64,000 nucleotides of DNA from Verrucosispora sioxanthis. Lineage in GTDB: Bacteria > Actinomycetota > Actinomycetes > Mycobacteriales > Micromonosporaceae. The stretch lies in NCBI RefSeq assembly GCF_010560025.1, contig NZ_SAIY01000001.1, positions 806,001 to 870,000 of the forward strand. Reading direction: 5' to 3'. Made by a program: the position numbers and the translations under genes. Positions 18,750 through 27,266 of the stretch are shown here, piece after piece. How positions within the stretch are numbered: position 1 is the stretch's first letter; each line of letters begins with the position of its first letter. The notes beneath the pieces are model-generated. The model was given only the letters and a program-made list of their open reading frames with translations. It was not told where the DNA came from and did not search any database.

Positions 18750-19228
18750 GCCCGTCCCTCGATGACAGCCGTCGTGCCCAACGCGCGGGCCAGAACCTCG
18801 GCAAGGTCAGCTGGGTAGCAGCGCTCCCGGGTGCCGCGCAACTCGTCCGCCGACCACCACCGGTGATCGTCGACGCTGCCCCGCTCCACCTCGCTGAACC
18901 CCGCCGTGTCGACCTCGTGCGCCGTCACCCGGACCAGGAAGAACTGCTGCTCCTGCCGGTACCAGACGCCGCCGAAGGAGAACTCGGTGACGTCGGCGTG
19001 CACCGGTTGACCGACCTCGGCCACGCTCACGCGGAGCCCGGTCTCCTCGGCCAGCTCGCGGATCGCGCCCTCGGCGTACGTCTCCCCCGGGTCGAGTCCT
19101 CCGCCGGGGGTGAACCACCACCGGCCGCGTTCCGGACGGGCGGGGTCGAAGCCGCGGAACAGCAGCAACCGGCCGGCCGCGTCGACAAGCAGGACGCGAG
19201 CGGCACACCTCGGGGTGTAGACGGTCAC
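18743..19228 (-). CDS. NUDIX hydrolase
   Basis: 161 residues with the NUDIX box GGLDPGETYAEGAIRELAEE followed by TGL, so the Mg-binding and catalytic glutamates are all present. The second half (ADVTEFSFGGVWYRQEQQFFLVRV) looks like a small-molecule NUDIX. Substrate unknown. The GTG at 19228 was preferred over an upstream ATG because CAGTCT lies 6 nt before it, giving a leaderless start. Its stop overlaps the rnhB ATG, so it likely heads the NUDIX-rnhB-DUF2469 unit. Confidence 0.88.
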   Translation of the reverse strand: MTVYTPRCAARVLLVDAAGRLLLFRGFDPARPERGRWWFTPGGGLDPGETYAEGAIRELAEETGLRVSVAEVGQPVHADVTEFSFGGVWYRQEQQFFLVRVTAHEVDTAGFSEVERGSVDDHRWWSADELRGTRERCYPADLAEVLARALGTTAVIEGRAC

Positions 19229-19234
19229 CGCACC

Positions 19235-19240
19235 AGACTG
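19235..19240 (-). promoter_or_regulatory. -10 element CAGTCT of the NUDIX gene (leaderless)
   Basis: CAGTCT is 6 nt upstream of the GTG at 19228 on the minus strand. Confidence 0.4.
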
Positions 19241-19317
19241 CCAGATGCCTGCGACGTCCCCCACGCCGCGCTGTCCGGGACGGGTGGACGCCCGTTCACC
19301 GACGGTGCCGGCCCTGG

Positions 19318-19953
19318 TCAGGAACTCGGGATGGCCTCGAACTCGTCCGGCACGGTCAGGATCCTGGCCCGGTCGAACGGCCAGAAGATGGTGAAGGCGC
19401 GCCCCACCACGTCGTCCTCGGGAATGGTGGCGGCCTCGATGTTCTGCCCGGACTGCTGGTAGTGCTCCAGCGAGTCACCGGAGGCGGACCGGTGATCGCC
19501 CATGACCCAGAGCCGACCCTCGGGCACCCGCACGTCGAACTCCTGGTCCGCCGGCTTGTCCCGCTGACCGTCGACCGAGAAGATGTACGGCTCGTCGAGC
19601 GGGGTGCCGTTGATCAGCAGGCGGTCCTGGTCGTCGCAGCAGACCACCCGGTCGCCGCCGACACCGATCACCCGCTTGATGAAGTCCTCCCCCGCCGGAT
19701 TGCCACTCCACTCCATCGGTGCCTTGAAGACGATCACTTCGCCGCGATGCGGCGAACGGGTGTGGTAGACGAGTTTGTTGACAAGTACCCGATCGTCGAT
19801 CTTGAGAGTGTTCTCCATCGACGGCGAGGGGATGAAGAAGGTCTGCAGTACGAAGGCACGTACCAGTACCGCGACCAGGATCGCCACCCCGAGGAGGATG
19901 GGCAGTTCCTTCCAGAAGGAGTGGCGCGGCTTGTCGGTCTGCTCGTCAATCAC
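19318..19953 (-). CDS. lepB: signal peptidase I (second copy)
   Basis: Membrane protease that removes Sec/Tat signal peptides. 211 residues: one N-terminal membrane helix (ILLGVAILVAVLVRAFVLQT), catalytic Ser45 in IPSPSMENTL, the lysine base in EDFIKRVIGVGGDRV, and the box LWVMGDHRSASGDS. GTG at 19953 overlaps the stop of the upstream paralogue by 4 nt, so the two lepB genes are translationally coupled. Confidence 0.94.
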   Translation of the reverse strand: MIDEQTDKPRHSFWKELPILLGVAILVAVLVRAFVLQTFFIPSPSMENTLKIDDRVLVNKLVYHTRSPHRGEVIVFKAPMEWSGNPAGEDFIKRVIGVGGDRVVCCDDQDRLLINGTPLDEPYIFSVDGQRDKPADQEFDVRVPEGRLWVMGDHRSASGDSLEHYQQSGQNIEAATIPEDDVVGRAFTIFWPFDRARILTVPDEFEAIPSS

Positions 19954-20831
19954 GGGAGGAGCCTACGTTGCCCGACCGAGCGCCACCGTCCGGAACGCGC
20001 GAGAACGGAAAGTGTGGCCGCAATCGGGATCAGCAGGACGACACCTCCGTCGGGGTCGGGGCGTACCGGGGCCGCCCCGCCGGCGGTGGGTGGCGGGGCG
20101 ACGGTGGCGAAGGTGTCGGGGATCGGCAGCGAATGCCACCGGTCGGACGGCCAGACCACCGCGAACGCCCGCCCGACCACGTTGTCGATCGGCACCGTGC
20201 CCTGGCACCGGGCGTCCTGCGAGACCTGCCGGTGGTCGCCGAGGACGAACATCTGACCGGGCGGGACCACGATCTCCTCGAACCGGCGGGAACGGCACTC
20301 CTGCGGATTCGGCGGGAGATCGAGCGGCGAGTCGCGCAGCACGTACGCCGACTCGTCCAGCGGGGTGCCGTTGACCAGCACCCGTCCCTGGTCGTCACAG
20401 CAGCTCACCCGGTCCCCGGGCAGCGCGATGACGCGCTTGATGAAATCCTTCTCGCCGGGCCGACCGACGCCGACCAGATCGCCGACGGTGCGGCCGAGCT
20501 TGTCGGCGAAGCTGGTGGGCGGCTGCACGTCCACCTGCGGGACCCACTGGTCGGTGCCCCGGAAGACCACGACCTCGCCGCGCTGTGGGTTCCGGACGTT
20601 GTAGACGACCTTGTTGACGACGACCCGATCGCCGACGAGCAGGGTGTCCTCCATCGACCCGGAGGGGATGAAGAACGCCTGGAGCAGGAAGGTGCGGATC
20701 AGCACCGCCAGGCAGAAGGCGACGATGAGCAGCAGCGGCAACTCCTGCCAGAGCGGCATCTGCCGTTTACCGCGCCGGGTGCGTCGGCGCCACGGATCGG
20801 CCGCGCCGCTGTCGTCAAGCGCCTGTACCAC
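19950..20831 (-). CDS. lepB: signal peptidase I (first copy)
   Basis: A 293-residue type I signal peptidase, longer than its neighbour. It has a basic cytoplasmic N-terminus, one membrane helix (LLLIVAFCLAVLIRTFLLQA), catalytic Ser59 in IPSGSMEDTL, the lysine in KDFIKRVIALPGDRV, a larger insert after FRGTDQW, and FVLGDHRQVSQDARCQG. A second hydrophobic stretch near the end (VVLLIPIAATLSVLA) suggests an extra C-terminal helix that the other copy lacks. GTG at 20831 has GGGGAG 5 nt upstream; a GTG at 20837 is the alternative. Confidence 0.93.
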   Translation of the reverse strand: MVQALDDSGAADPWRRRTRRGKRQMPLWQELPLLLIVAFCLAVLIRTFLLQAFFIPSGSMEDTLLVGDRVVVNKVVYNVRNPQRGEVVVFRGTDQWVPQVDVQPPTSFADKLGRTVGDLVGVGRPGEKDFIKRVIALPGDRVSCCDDQGRVLVNGTPLDESAYVLRDSPLDLPPNPQECRSRRFEEIVVPPGQMFVLGDHRQVSQDARCQGTVPIDNVVGRAFAVVWPSDRWHSLPIPDTFATVAPPPTAGGAAPVRPDPDGGVVLLIPIAATLSVLARSGRWRSVGQRRLLP

Positions 20832-20857
20832 GCTCACTCCCCGGTCCGCAGAAACAA

Positions 20858-20896
20858 CTACCGCCCGGGAACCTCGTCGAGGCTCCCCGGGCGGTA
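20858..20896 (-). terminator. terminator of the rpsP-rplS operon
   Basis: Arms starting CTACCGCCCGGG (20858-) and ending CCCGGGCGGTAG (-20896) pair over 12 bp, with an inner CCTCG/CGAGG pairing. On the minus strand the stem is followed by TTGTTTCT, a T-rich tail that is rare in this GC-rich window. It lies about 120 nt past the rplS stop and before lepB. Confidence 0.8.
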
Positions 20897-21016
20897 GTGG
20901 AGGTCACCCGCCACACACGAGGCGGGTCACCGCCGCGCTGCGCCCGTACGACCAGGGTAGTGCGGACTGGCCGGTACGGCATACGCGCAGTTCGGGCGGC
21001 GTGGCGCGGTGCGAGA

Positions 21017-21373
21017 TCAGCTCGGCTGCTTCTCGCGCAGCTCCTTGATCTTGGCCTTCTTGCCCCGCAGCTCCCGCAGGTAGTAGAGCTTGGCCCGGCG
21101 GACGTCACCGCGAACCACGACCTCGATCCGGTCGATCGCCGGGCTGTTGATCGGGTAGGTCCGCTCGACGCCGACGCCGAAGCTGAGCTTGCGGACGGTG
21201 AAGGTCTCGCGCAGCCCGGCACCCTGGCGGCGGATGACGACGCCCTGGAAGATCTGGACCCGGGACCGGGCCCCCTCGACCACCCGGGCGTGCACCTTGA
21301 CGGTGTCACCGGCACGGAAGTCGGGCAGGTCGGTGCGCTTCGACTGGGCGTCAAGGGCGTCCAGGATGTTCAT
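21017..21373 (-). CDS. rplS: 50S ribosomal protein L19
   Basis: 118 residues with the L19 sequence: [50 protein letters not shown] and [19 protein letters not shown]. Length is normal. ATG at 21373 follows CACGAGGAC. It is downstream of trmD in the rpsP-KH-rimM-trmD-rplS order conserved across bacteria. Confidence 0.97.
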   Translation of the reverse strand: MNILDALDAQSKRTDLPDFRAGDTVKVHARVVEGARSRVQIFQGVVIRRQGAGLRETFTVRKLSFGVGVERTYPINSPAIDRIEVVVRGDVRRAKLYYLRELRGKKAKIKELREKQPS

Positions 21374-21518
21374 CGCTGTGTCCTCGTGAGGCTCACGGCG
21401 CACCGTCACTCGGCGCGCGGATGGGTGATACTGATCCCCGGGTGGTGGCCGACGCGAACCGACCCCAGTCGGAGATCCTCGCAGCCGCCCACGGGCGCGG
21501 ACGACTGCGGCAACCCCC

Positions 21519-22292
21519 CTACTTTGCCACATCCGGTCCGGGCACCTGAAATCCGGCCCGGTCCAGCGCCGCCACGTCCCGTTTGTCCAGGCTCTGCGGA
21601 TCCAGCCCGGTGAGCATGTCCGGCCGGCGGCGACCGGTGCGGACCAGCGCCTCGTCACGACGCCAGCGGGCGATCCGGCCGTGGTCGCCGGAACGGAGCA
21701 CCTCCGGCACCGGCAGTCCGCGCCACGTGGCCGGCTTCGTGTACATCGGCGCTTCCAGCAGCCCGTGCGCGTGGGACTCCTCGGTCAGCGAACCGGCGTT
21801 GCCGAGCACCCCCGGCAGCAGCCGGGTCACCGCCTCCAGGATCACCAGCACCGCCACCTCGCCGCCGAAGAGCACGTAGTCACCGAGGCTCACCTCGGTG
21901 ACCGGCATCCGCGTCGCCGCGTGGTCGAGGACCCGCTGGTCGATGCCCTCGTACCGGCCGCAGGCGAACAGCAGGTGCGGCTCGGCCGCCAACTCGTGGG
22001 CCATCGCCTGGGTGAAGGGCACGCCGGCCGGCGACGGCACCAGCAGCCGTGGCGGGGTCAGCTCCGCCGGTGCCAGGGCGTCCAACGCCTCACCCCACGG
22101 CTCCGGCCGCATCACCATGCCGGGTCCGCCGCCGTACGGGGTGTCGTCGACGGTGCGGTGCACGTCGTGGGTCCAGCCCCGCAGATCGTGTACGGCCAGC
22201 CGCAGCGTGCCGTTGGCCCGCGCTCGGCCGATCAGCGAAAGGTCCAGCGGTGCGAAGTACTCCGGGAAGATCGACACGATGTCGACGCGCAT
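21519..22292 (-). CDS. trmD: tRNA (guanine37-N1)-methyltransferase TrmD
   Basis: Methylates G37 next to the anticodon to keep the reading frame; SPOUT-fold knotted enzyme. The 257-residue protein has [31 protein letters not shown], the knot segment [28 protein letters not shown] and [16 protein letters not shown], and [14 protein letters not shown] at 22292 is the family start. It follows rimM by 16 nt. Confidence 0.97.
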   Translation of the reverse strand: MRVDIVSIFPEYFAPLDLSLIGRARANGTLRLAVHDLRGWTHDVHRTVDDTPYGGGPGMVMRPEPWGEALDALAPAELTPPRLLVPSPAGVPFTQAMAHELAAEPHLLFACGRYEGIDQRVLDHAATRMPVTEVSLGDYVLFGGEVAVLVILEAVTRLLPGVLGNAGSLTEESHAHGLLEAPMYTKPATWRGLPVPEVLRSGDHGRIARWRRDEALVRTGRRRPDMLTGLDPQSLDKRDVAALDRAGFQVPGPDVAK

Positions 22293-22308
22293 CAGGCTGC
22301 TCCGCCAG

Positions 22309-22866
22309 CTAGAGATCGAGCAGGCCGCCGGGTGGGTCCACCACGACCCGGCCACCGGCGAGATCGACCTCGGGGACGATCGCCTTGACGAACGGGATCA
22401 GCGCCGTGCGCCCCTCGGGACGCCGCAGCACCAGCAGATCGGAGGCGGGAGCGTGGTCGATCCGGGCCACCTCACCCAACTGCTCGCCGGTCGGTGTGAC
22501 CACGGCCAGCCCGACCAACTGGTGATCGTGGAACTCCTCCGGATCCTCCGGCGGGCTGACGTCGGCGCTGTCCACCGCGAGCAGGGTGCCCCGCAGCGCC
22601 TCGGCGACGTCGCGGTCCAGCACCCCGTCGAAGGCGACGAGCAGCCGCCCCTGATGCCGCCGCGCGAACTCGACGGTCAACGTGTCGGGCGTCCGGAACG
22701 GCACACCGGGACCGTCCGGTGCGGACTGGGCGGCGTTCGCCCCCGGCACGGTCTTGAGCACCATGCCGGGGGCGAACCGCGTCTCGGGCTCGTCGGTACG
22801 CACCTCCACGGTGACCTCACCGCGGATGCCGTGCGGCTTACCGATCCTGCCGACGATGAGCTGCAT
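22309..22866 (-). CDS. rimM: ribosome maturation factor RimM
   Basis: Assists maturation of the 30S head by binding S19. The 185 residues start with [23 protein letters not shown], the diagnostic RimM N-terminus. The C-terminal PRC-barrel part reads [20 protein letters not shown] and ends [25 protein letters not shown]. The ATG at 22866 abuts the stop of the KH-protein gene (shared base), so the operon is tightly coupled. Confidence 0.96.
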   Translation of the reverse strand: MQLIVGRIGKPHGIRGEVTVEVRTDEPETRFAPGMVLKTVPGANAAQSAPDGPGVPFRTPDTLTVEFARRHQGRLLVAFDGVLDRDVAEALRGTLLAVDSADVSPPEDPEEFHDHQLVGLAVVTPTGEQLGEVARIDHAPASDLLVLRRPEGRTALIPFVKAIVPEVDLAGGRVVVDPPGGLLDL

Positions 22867-23099
22867 CAGTACGAGTCGACGATGTCGACGCGTACGCCGC
22901 GCCCACCGATGGAGCCGATCACCTGGCGCAGCGCCTTGGCGGTCCGGCCGGACCGCCCGATCACGGTGCCCAGGTCCTCGGGATGCACCCGGACCTCCAG
23001 CCGCTTCCCTCGCCGGGAGTCGACCATCCGGACGCGCACGTCGTCGGGGTGGTCGACGATGCCCTTGACCAGGTGCTCCAACGCCGGCCGCAGTGCCAT
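22866..23099 (-). CDS. khpA: KH-domain RNA-binding protein (YlqC/KhpA family)
   Basis: 77 residues comprising a single KH domain; VHPEDLGTVIGRSGRTAKAL contains the GxxG loop (IGRSGR). KhpA-type proteins bind RNA broadly and affect cell size in Gram-positives. It sits between rpsP and rimM, the conserved position for this family. ATG at 23099 is 1 nt beyond the rpsP stop. Confidence 0.92.
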   Translation of the reverse strand: MALRPALEHLVKGIVDHPDDVRVRMVDSRRGKRLEVRVHPEDLGTVIGRSGRTAKALRQVIGSIGGRGVRVDIVDSY

Positions 23100-23100
23100 G

Positions 23101-23562
23101 TCAGGCCTGCTCGCCGGTGTCCGTGGCGGGCTGCTCCTCGGCCTTCGGGGCTTCCTCGGCCTTCGGGGCCTCGGCGGCCTTGGCGGCCTTCTTCGCCGGC
23201 TTCGCCGGGGTGTCGGCCACACCCGCGGCGGCCTTCGCCTCGGCCTCGTAGGCCGCCTTGCGGTCGGCCCGCTCGGGCGCGACCTTCAGCGGCGGCGGGG
23301 CCGGCAGGCCCTTGAACTTCTGCCAGTCACCGGTCAGCTCCAGCAGCCGCTGCACCGCCTCGCTGGGCTGGGCGCCGACGGACAGCCAGTACTGGACCCG
23401 CTCCGACTTGACCTCGATCACCGAAGGGTCTTCCTTCGGCTGGTAGATGCCGACGAACTCGATCGCTCGGCCGTCGCGCTTGGTGCGCGAGTCGGCGACG
23501 ACGATGCGGTACTGCGGGTTGCGGATCTTGCCCATCCGCAGGAGCCGGATCTTTACGGCCAC
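23101..23562 (-). CDS. rpsP: 30S ribosomal protein S16
   Basis: The N-terminal ~85 residues are canonical S16 ([56 protein letters not shown]). The remaining ~65 are an Ala/Lys/Glu/Pro-rich tail with repeats such as [11 protein letters not shown], giving 153 residues versus about 80-90 in most bacteria. GTG at 23562 follows CAGGAG. First gene of the rpsP-khpA-rimM-trmD-rplS operon. Confidence 0.96.
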   Translation of the reverse strand: MAVKIRLLRMGKIRNPQYRIVVADSRTKRDGRAIEFVGIYQPKEDPSVIEVKSERVQYWLSVGAQPSEAVQRLLELTGDWQKFKGLPAPPPLKVAPERADRKAAYEAEAKAAAGVADTPAKPAKKAAKAAEAPKAEEAPKAEEQPATDTGEQA

Positions 23563-23810
23563 GGTTGTTTCGCTCCTGTTGCGATCTCACCGACCCGGTA
23601 CGGGCGGTGCACGGGTGAGCGCCAACCGGCACAGTGGGGTTGGGCCGGAGACCGCTCGGGTGGACTGGCGACGCGCCCGGGTTAGAGGGCGCCGGACACG
23701 CGCCGGATACCAGCCAGCCATTCTGCCAGATCCTCGCCGGAACGCTCACACCGCACCGGCAGACGTCACCCCGGACGGACCCGGCGTGACGAACGACACC
23801 CCCGGCCCGG

Positions 23811-24458
23811 TCAGCGCACCGGTGGTCGGTCCCAGCCGTCCGGCAGGCGATCGGGGGCGGTCCAGTGCGGCGGCGGGGTGAAGTCGCACCAGGTGCCGTC
23901 GAAGGGGAAGACCCCCGCCTCGGCCAGTGCGATCACCCGTTTACCCTCGGCCCGCACCGCGGCCTCGTCGGTCACCCAGTAGTGCTCCGGGAAGGCCAGC
24001 CGTTCGACGAACTCGTCCTCGTCCTTCCACTCCCAACCGCGGTCCGGACGGACCCACACGTCGAGATCCTGGTCGACGATGTCCACGCCGGCCAGCCCGC
24101 CGTCGTCCCACCGGACCCCCGGTTCCTCCAGGTTGACGTACCAGCCGGCGAAGCGGCCTTGCACGTCACGGAACCACCAGACCGAATGAGCAGCGCCCGT
24201 GGGCAGGAACTTCAACAAGGGTGGGCCGTTCCAGCGGCCCTGCGCCAGCCGGTAGGTCGGAGTCAGCCACTCCCGGAAGGGCACCGCCCGCATGCCCAGC
24301 CCGGCCTCGTTGACCTCGCCGGCCACCGGGCTGCCCTCGGCCACCCAGAGCAGCAGCCCCCGCTCGTCGTCGCTGACCACCCGCGCCGGCCGTACCCAGC
24401 CAACCCGCCCCCGCCGCACGTTACGGTGCACCACCACCCGACCCCGCTCAAACCCCAC
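23811..24458 (-). CDS. DUF402 domain protein
   Basis: A 215-residue beta-rich protein with the DUF402 hallmarks RVSWWFRDV-like AHSVWWFRDVQGRFAGWYVN, then VDIVDQDLDVWVRPDRGWEWKDEDEF. Family members include nucleoside phosphatases in Gram-positives; activity here is inferred only at family level. The GTG at 24458 has TAGGGT 6 nt upstream, so it is probably leaderless. It is followed on the 5' side by hairpin repeat copy 2 and proS. Confidence 0.85.
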   Translation of the reverse strand: MGFERGRVVVHRNVRRGRVGWVRPARVVSDDERGLLLWVAEGSPVAGEVNEAGLGMRAVPFREWLTPTYRLAQGRWNGPPLLKFLPTGAAHSVWWFRDVQGRFAGWYVNLEEPGVRWDDGGLAGVDIVDQDLDVWVRPDRGWEWKDEDEFVERLAFPEHYWVTDEAAVRAEGKRVIALAEAGVFPFDGTWCDFTPPPHWTAPDRLPDGWDRPPVR

Positions 24459-24464
24459 ACCCCG

Positions 24465-24470
24465 ACCCTA
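24465..24470 (-). promoter_or_regulatory. -10 element TAGGGT of the DUF402 gene (leaderless)
   Basis: TAGGGT on the minus strand ends 6 nt before the GTG at 24458. Confidence 0.5.
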
Positions 24471-24508
24471 CCCGCCCCCTCACCACCCACCACCCCGTCC
24501 CACCCATC

Positions 24509-24569
24509 GTTGATCATGAGGTTAGCGGCAATTTTGGAGATCAACTTCGCCGCTAACCTCATGATCAAC
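24509..24569. repeat. intergenic hairpin repeat, copy 2
   Basis: Perfect 21-bp inverted repeat, arms 24509-24529 (starting GTTGATCATGAGGTTAGC) and 24549-24569, loop 19 nt. It lies 28 bp beyond the proS stop (minus strand) and upstream of the DUF402 promoter. Confidence 0.88.
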
Positions 24570-24596
24570 CACGTCGGTGGGGTGGGGTGGGGTGGG

Positions 24597-26003
24597 TTAG
24601 TAGGCGCGGGCGAGGATGGCGATGAGGTCGGTTTCGGTCTCGGTGTCGGGGACGGTGCCGTCGGCGCGGACCAGGCAGCGGACGGTGACGCCCTGGGCGT
24701 TGGCCTTGGCCTCGCCGTCGACGCCGACGACGGACCACGGGACGCGGGCCCAGCCGGTGGTAGCCGCCTCCAGCGCCTCGTCGAGGGTCGCCACGTCGAC
24801 CGTGCGCGACTCGCGGAAGGCCAGCGCCTGGTCGTGCAGCGCCCGCTGGTCGGCATCGAGAGCGGCGAGCACCGCGCCGACCACGTCCGCCACCGGCGTG
24901 GGCGCCTTCGAGCCGTCGGTACGGCGGACCACCACCGCGTTGCCTGCCGCCAGGTCACGGGGACCGACCTCGACGCGTACCGGATAGCCGCGTAGCTCGG
25001 CGTCGACGGCCCGGCGGCCGAACGGGGTGTCGGTGCGGTCGTCGAGCGTCACCCGGACACCGGCGTCCCGCAGCGCGTCGCGCAGCTTGGCCGCCGCCTC
25101 GGTGACGCCGTCACCGTCCTTGACCACCATGACGTACGCCTGGGTCGGCGCCAGCCTCGGCGGCACCCGCAGCCCGTTGTCGTCGCCGTGGCACATGATC
25201 AGGCCGCCCAGCATCCGGGTCGAGGTGCCCCAGGAGGTCGTCCAGGCGTGTTCCCGGCCCCCTTCGGCCGAGGAGTAGCTGATGTCGAACGCCTTGGCGA
25301 AGTTCTGGCCCAGCTCGTGGCTGGTGCCCAGCTGAAGCGCCTTGCCGTCGCCCATCATGCCTTCGCAGGTGTAGGTGGCGGTCGCCCCGGCGAAACGCTC
25401 GCGGGCGGTCTTGAGCCCGACCACCACCGGGATACCGAGCACGCTCACCATCAGGTCCTCGTACGCCTCGTGCAGGATCTTGCGGGCGTAGGCGCGGGCG
25501 TCGGAGCGGGTGGCGTGCGCGGTGTGGCCCTCCTGCCAGAGGAACTCGCTGGTCCGCAGGAACACCCGGGGGCGCAGCTCCCAGCGGACCACGTTGGCCC
25601 ACTGGTTGAGCAGCAGCGGCAGGTCCCGGTAGGAGTCGATCCACTTGGCCATGAACTCGCCGATGACCGTCTCGCTGGTCGGCCGCACCACCACCGGCTC
25701 GGCGAGCTGCTTGCCGCCACCGTGGGTGACCACGGCCAGCTCCGGCGAGAAACCCTCGACGTGCTCGGCCTCGCGCTTGAGGTAGCTCTCCGGGATGAAC
25801 AGCGGGAAGTACGCGTTCTCCGCCCCGGCGGCCTTGATCCGGTCGTCCATCTCGGCCTGCATCCGCTCCCAGATGGCATAACCGGCCGGTCGGATCACCA
25901 TGGTGCCCCGCACCGGCCCGTTGTCGGCCAGCTTCGCCTTGGCGATCAGATCCTGGTACCAGCGAGGAAAATCCTCTGCCCGGGGAGTAAGCACGCGCGC
26001 CAT
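24597..26003 (-). CDS. proS: prolyl-tRNA synthetase, eukaryote/archaeal-like short type
   Basis: Charges tRNA-Pro. The 468-residue protein lacks the ~180-residue editing insertion of the long bacterial type and ends in tyrosine (ILARAY), as the archaeal/eukaryal-like ProRS form does. Class II landmarks are visible: the MVIRPAGYAIWERMQ region, VVRPTSETVIGEFMAKWIDSYRDLP, LWQEGHTAHAT, and a C-terminal anticodon-binding domain beginning near APTQAYVMVV. ATG at 26003 was chosen over an upstream extension that is only Gly/Trp-rich. It is flanked by two hairpin repeats and stands as its own unit. Confidence 0.95.
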   Translation of the reverse strand: MARVLTPRAEDFPRWYQDLIAKAKLADNGPVRGTMVIRPAGYAIWERMQAEMDDRIKAAGAENAYFPLFIPESYLKREAEHVEGFSPELAVVTHGGGKQLAEPVVVRPTSETVIGEFMAKWIDSYRDLPLLLNQWANVVRWELRPRVFLRTSEFLWQEGHTAHATRSDARAYARKILHEAYEDLMVSVLGIPVVVGLKTARERFAGATATYTCEGMMGDGKALQLGTSHELGQNFAKAFDISYSSAEGGREHAWTTSWGTSTRMLGGLIMCHGDDNGLRVPPRLAPTQAYVMVVKDGDGVTEAAAKLRDALRDAGVRVTLDDRTDTPFGRRAVDAELRGYPVRVEVGPRDLAAGNAVVVRRTDGSKAPTPVADVVGAVLAALDADQRALHDQALAFRESRTVDVATLDEALEAATTGWARVPWSVVGVDGEAKANAQGVTVRCLVRADGTVPDTETETDLIAILARAY

Positions 26004-26067
26004 GACCGCACATCCTATGCGCCCTTCCCCCACCCCCCACGCCCAACCCACCCACCCTCCGCCGCGA

Positions 26068-26123
26068 TGATCAAGAAGTTTGCGTCGCCCGGGGGCTGGA
26101 ATCTGACGCGAACTTCTTGATCA
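26068..26123. repeat. intergenic hairpin repeat, copy 3
   Basis: Arms 26068-26086 (TGATCAAGAAGTTTGCGTC) and 26105-26123 pair over 19 bp with one G-T pair, extended outward by CGCG/CGCG after one mismatch. It lies between proS and the 3' end of the amidohydrolase gene (26169). Confidence 0.85.
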
Positions 26124-26168
26124 CCGCGGGCAGGCGGCGGGGGGTGGGTGGGGGCAGGTGGGGGTGGG

Positions 26169-27248
26169 TCAGGGGAGGGGGTGGCCGCGGAGGATCAGGT
26201 GGGTGGGGGTGCGGAGGGTGGTGAGGTCGGTGCGGGGGTCTTCGGGGTAGATGGCGAGGTCGGCCAGGCCACCTTCGACGAGGCCGGGGAGGCCGAGCCA
26301 GGCGCGGGCTCCCCAGGAGGCGGCGGCGAGCACGTCCAGGGTGGACATGCCGGCCTGCTCGTGCAGCAGGAGCATCTCCTCGACGGCGAGGCCGTGGTCG
26401 ATACCGCCACCGGCGTCGGTGCCGACGTAGATCGGCACACCAGCCTCGTACGCGGACCGCACCACCTGCGGGAAGCGGTCACGCAGGGCGAGCATGTGCT
26501 CGGCGTACCCGGGGAACTTGGCCCGGGCCTGGTCGGCGATGTGGCCGAAGGTACGGATGTTGATCATCGTGGGAACCAGCGCGGTGCCCTGCCGGGCCAT
26601 CAGGTCGATCAGGTCGAGGCTGAGTCCGGTGCCGTGCTCGACCGAGTCCACCCCGGCCCGCACCATGACCTCCACCGCCGACTCGCTGAAGGTGTGCACG
26701 GCGGCGCGTACCCCGGCGGCGTGGGCGGCGGCGACGGCGGCGGTCATCGTGTCGGCGTCCCAGGCCGGCGCCAGGTCGCCGACGCCCCGGTCGATCCAGT
26801 CCCCGACCAGCTTCACCCAGCCGTTGCCGGCGGCGGCCTGCTCCGTCACGGTCGCGGCCACCTCGGCGGCACCCACCTCCACACCGATGTCGCGCAGGTA
26901 CCGCTTGGGCGGTGCCACGTGCCGGCCGGCCCGGACCAGCCGGGGCAGGTCGGGTTCGTCGTCAAGTTCCGGGTACGGGAAGGGTGAGCCCGCGTCCCGG
27001 AGGGCGAGGACTCCGGCGTCCCGGTCGATCCGCGCCAGCGCACGCGCCTGGTCCAGCGAGGTGATCGGTGCGCCGCCCCGGGCGATGCCGATGTGGCAGT
27101 GCGCGTCCACCAGGCCGGGCAGGATGAAACCGCCGTCGGCGACCGTCTCCGCGCCGGGCACCGGTTCGAAGGTGACCCGGTCGCCGACCAGCCACAGGTC
27201 GCGTACCTCGTCGTCGGGCAGGAGCACACCGCGCACATGCAGAGCCAT
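26169..27248 (-). CDS. amidohydrolase family protein
   Basis: A 359-residue metal-dependent hydrolase of the amidohydrolase superfamily. The first metal site HxH is in LPGLVDAHCHIGIARGG, KLVGDW provides a candidate bridging Lys, HTFSES and VDSVEHGTGL give the two beta-strand histidines, and VGTDAGGGIDHGL contains the final Asp. It has the N- and C-terminal beta-sandwich of imidazolonepropionase/cytosine-deaminase-like enzymes. Substrate unknown; a homologue sits near ffh in mycobacteria (Rv2915c). ATG at 27248 is used; GTG 27254 is the alternative. Confidence 0.88.
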   Translation of the reverse strand: MALHVRGVLLPDDEVRDLWLVGDRVTFEPVPGAETVADGGFILPGLVDAHCHIGIARGGAPITSLDQARALARIDRDAGVLALRDAGSPFPYPELDDEPDLPRLVRAGRHVAPPKRYLRDIGVEVGAAEVAATVTEQAAAGNGWVKLVGDWIDRGVGDLAPAWDADTMTAAVAAAHAAGVRAAVHTFSESAVEVMVRAGVDSVEHGTGLSLDLIDLMARQGTALVPTMINIRTFGHIADQARAKFPGYAEHMLALRDRFPQVVRSAYEAGVPIYVGTDAGGGIDHGLAVEEMLLLHEQAGMSTLDVLAAASWGARAWLGLPGLVEGGLADLAIYPEDPRTDLTTLRTPTHLILRGHPLP

Positions 27249-27266
27249 GCGCACAGTCCTACCCGA

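Noticed and set aside
26003..26051. Upstream start for proS
   Set aside because: Adds only a Gly/Trp-rich extension and crosses the intergenic stretch; the ATG at 26003 matches the conserved N-terminus.
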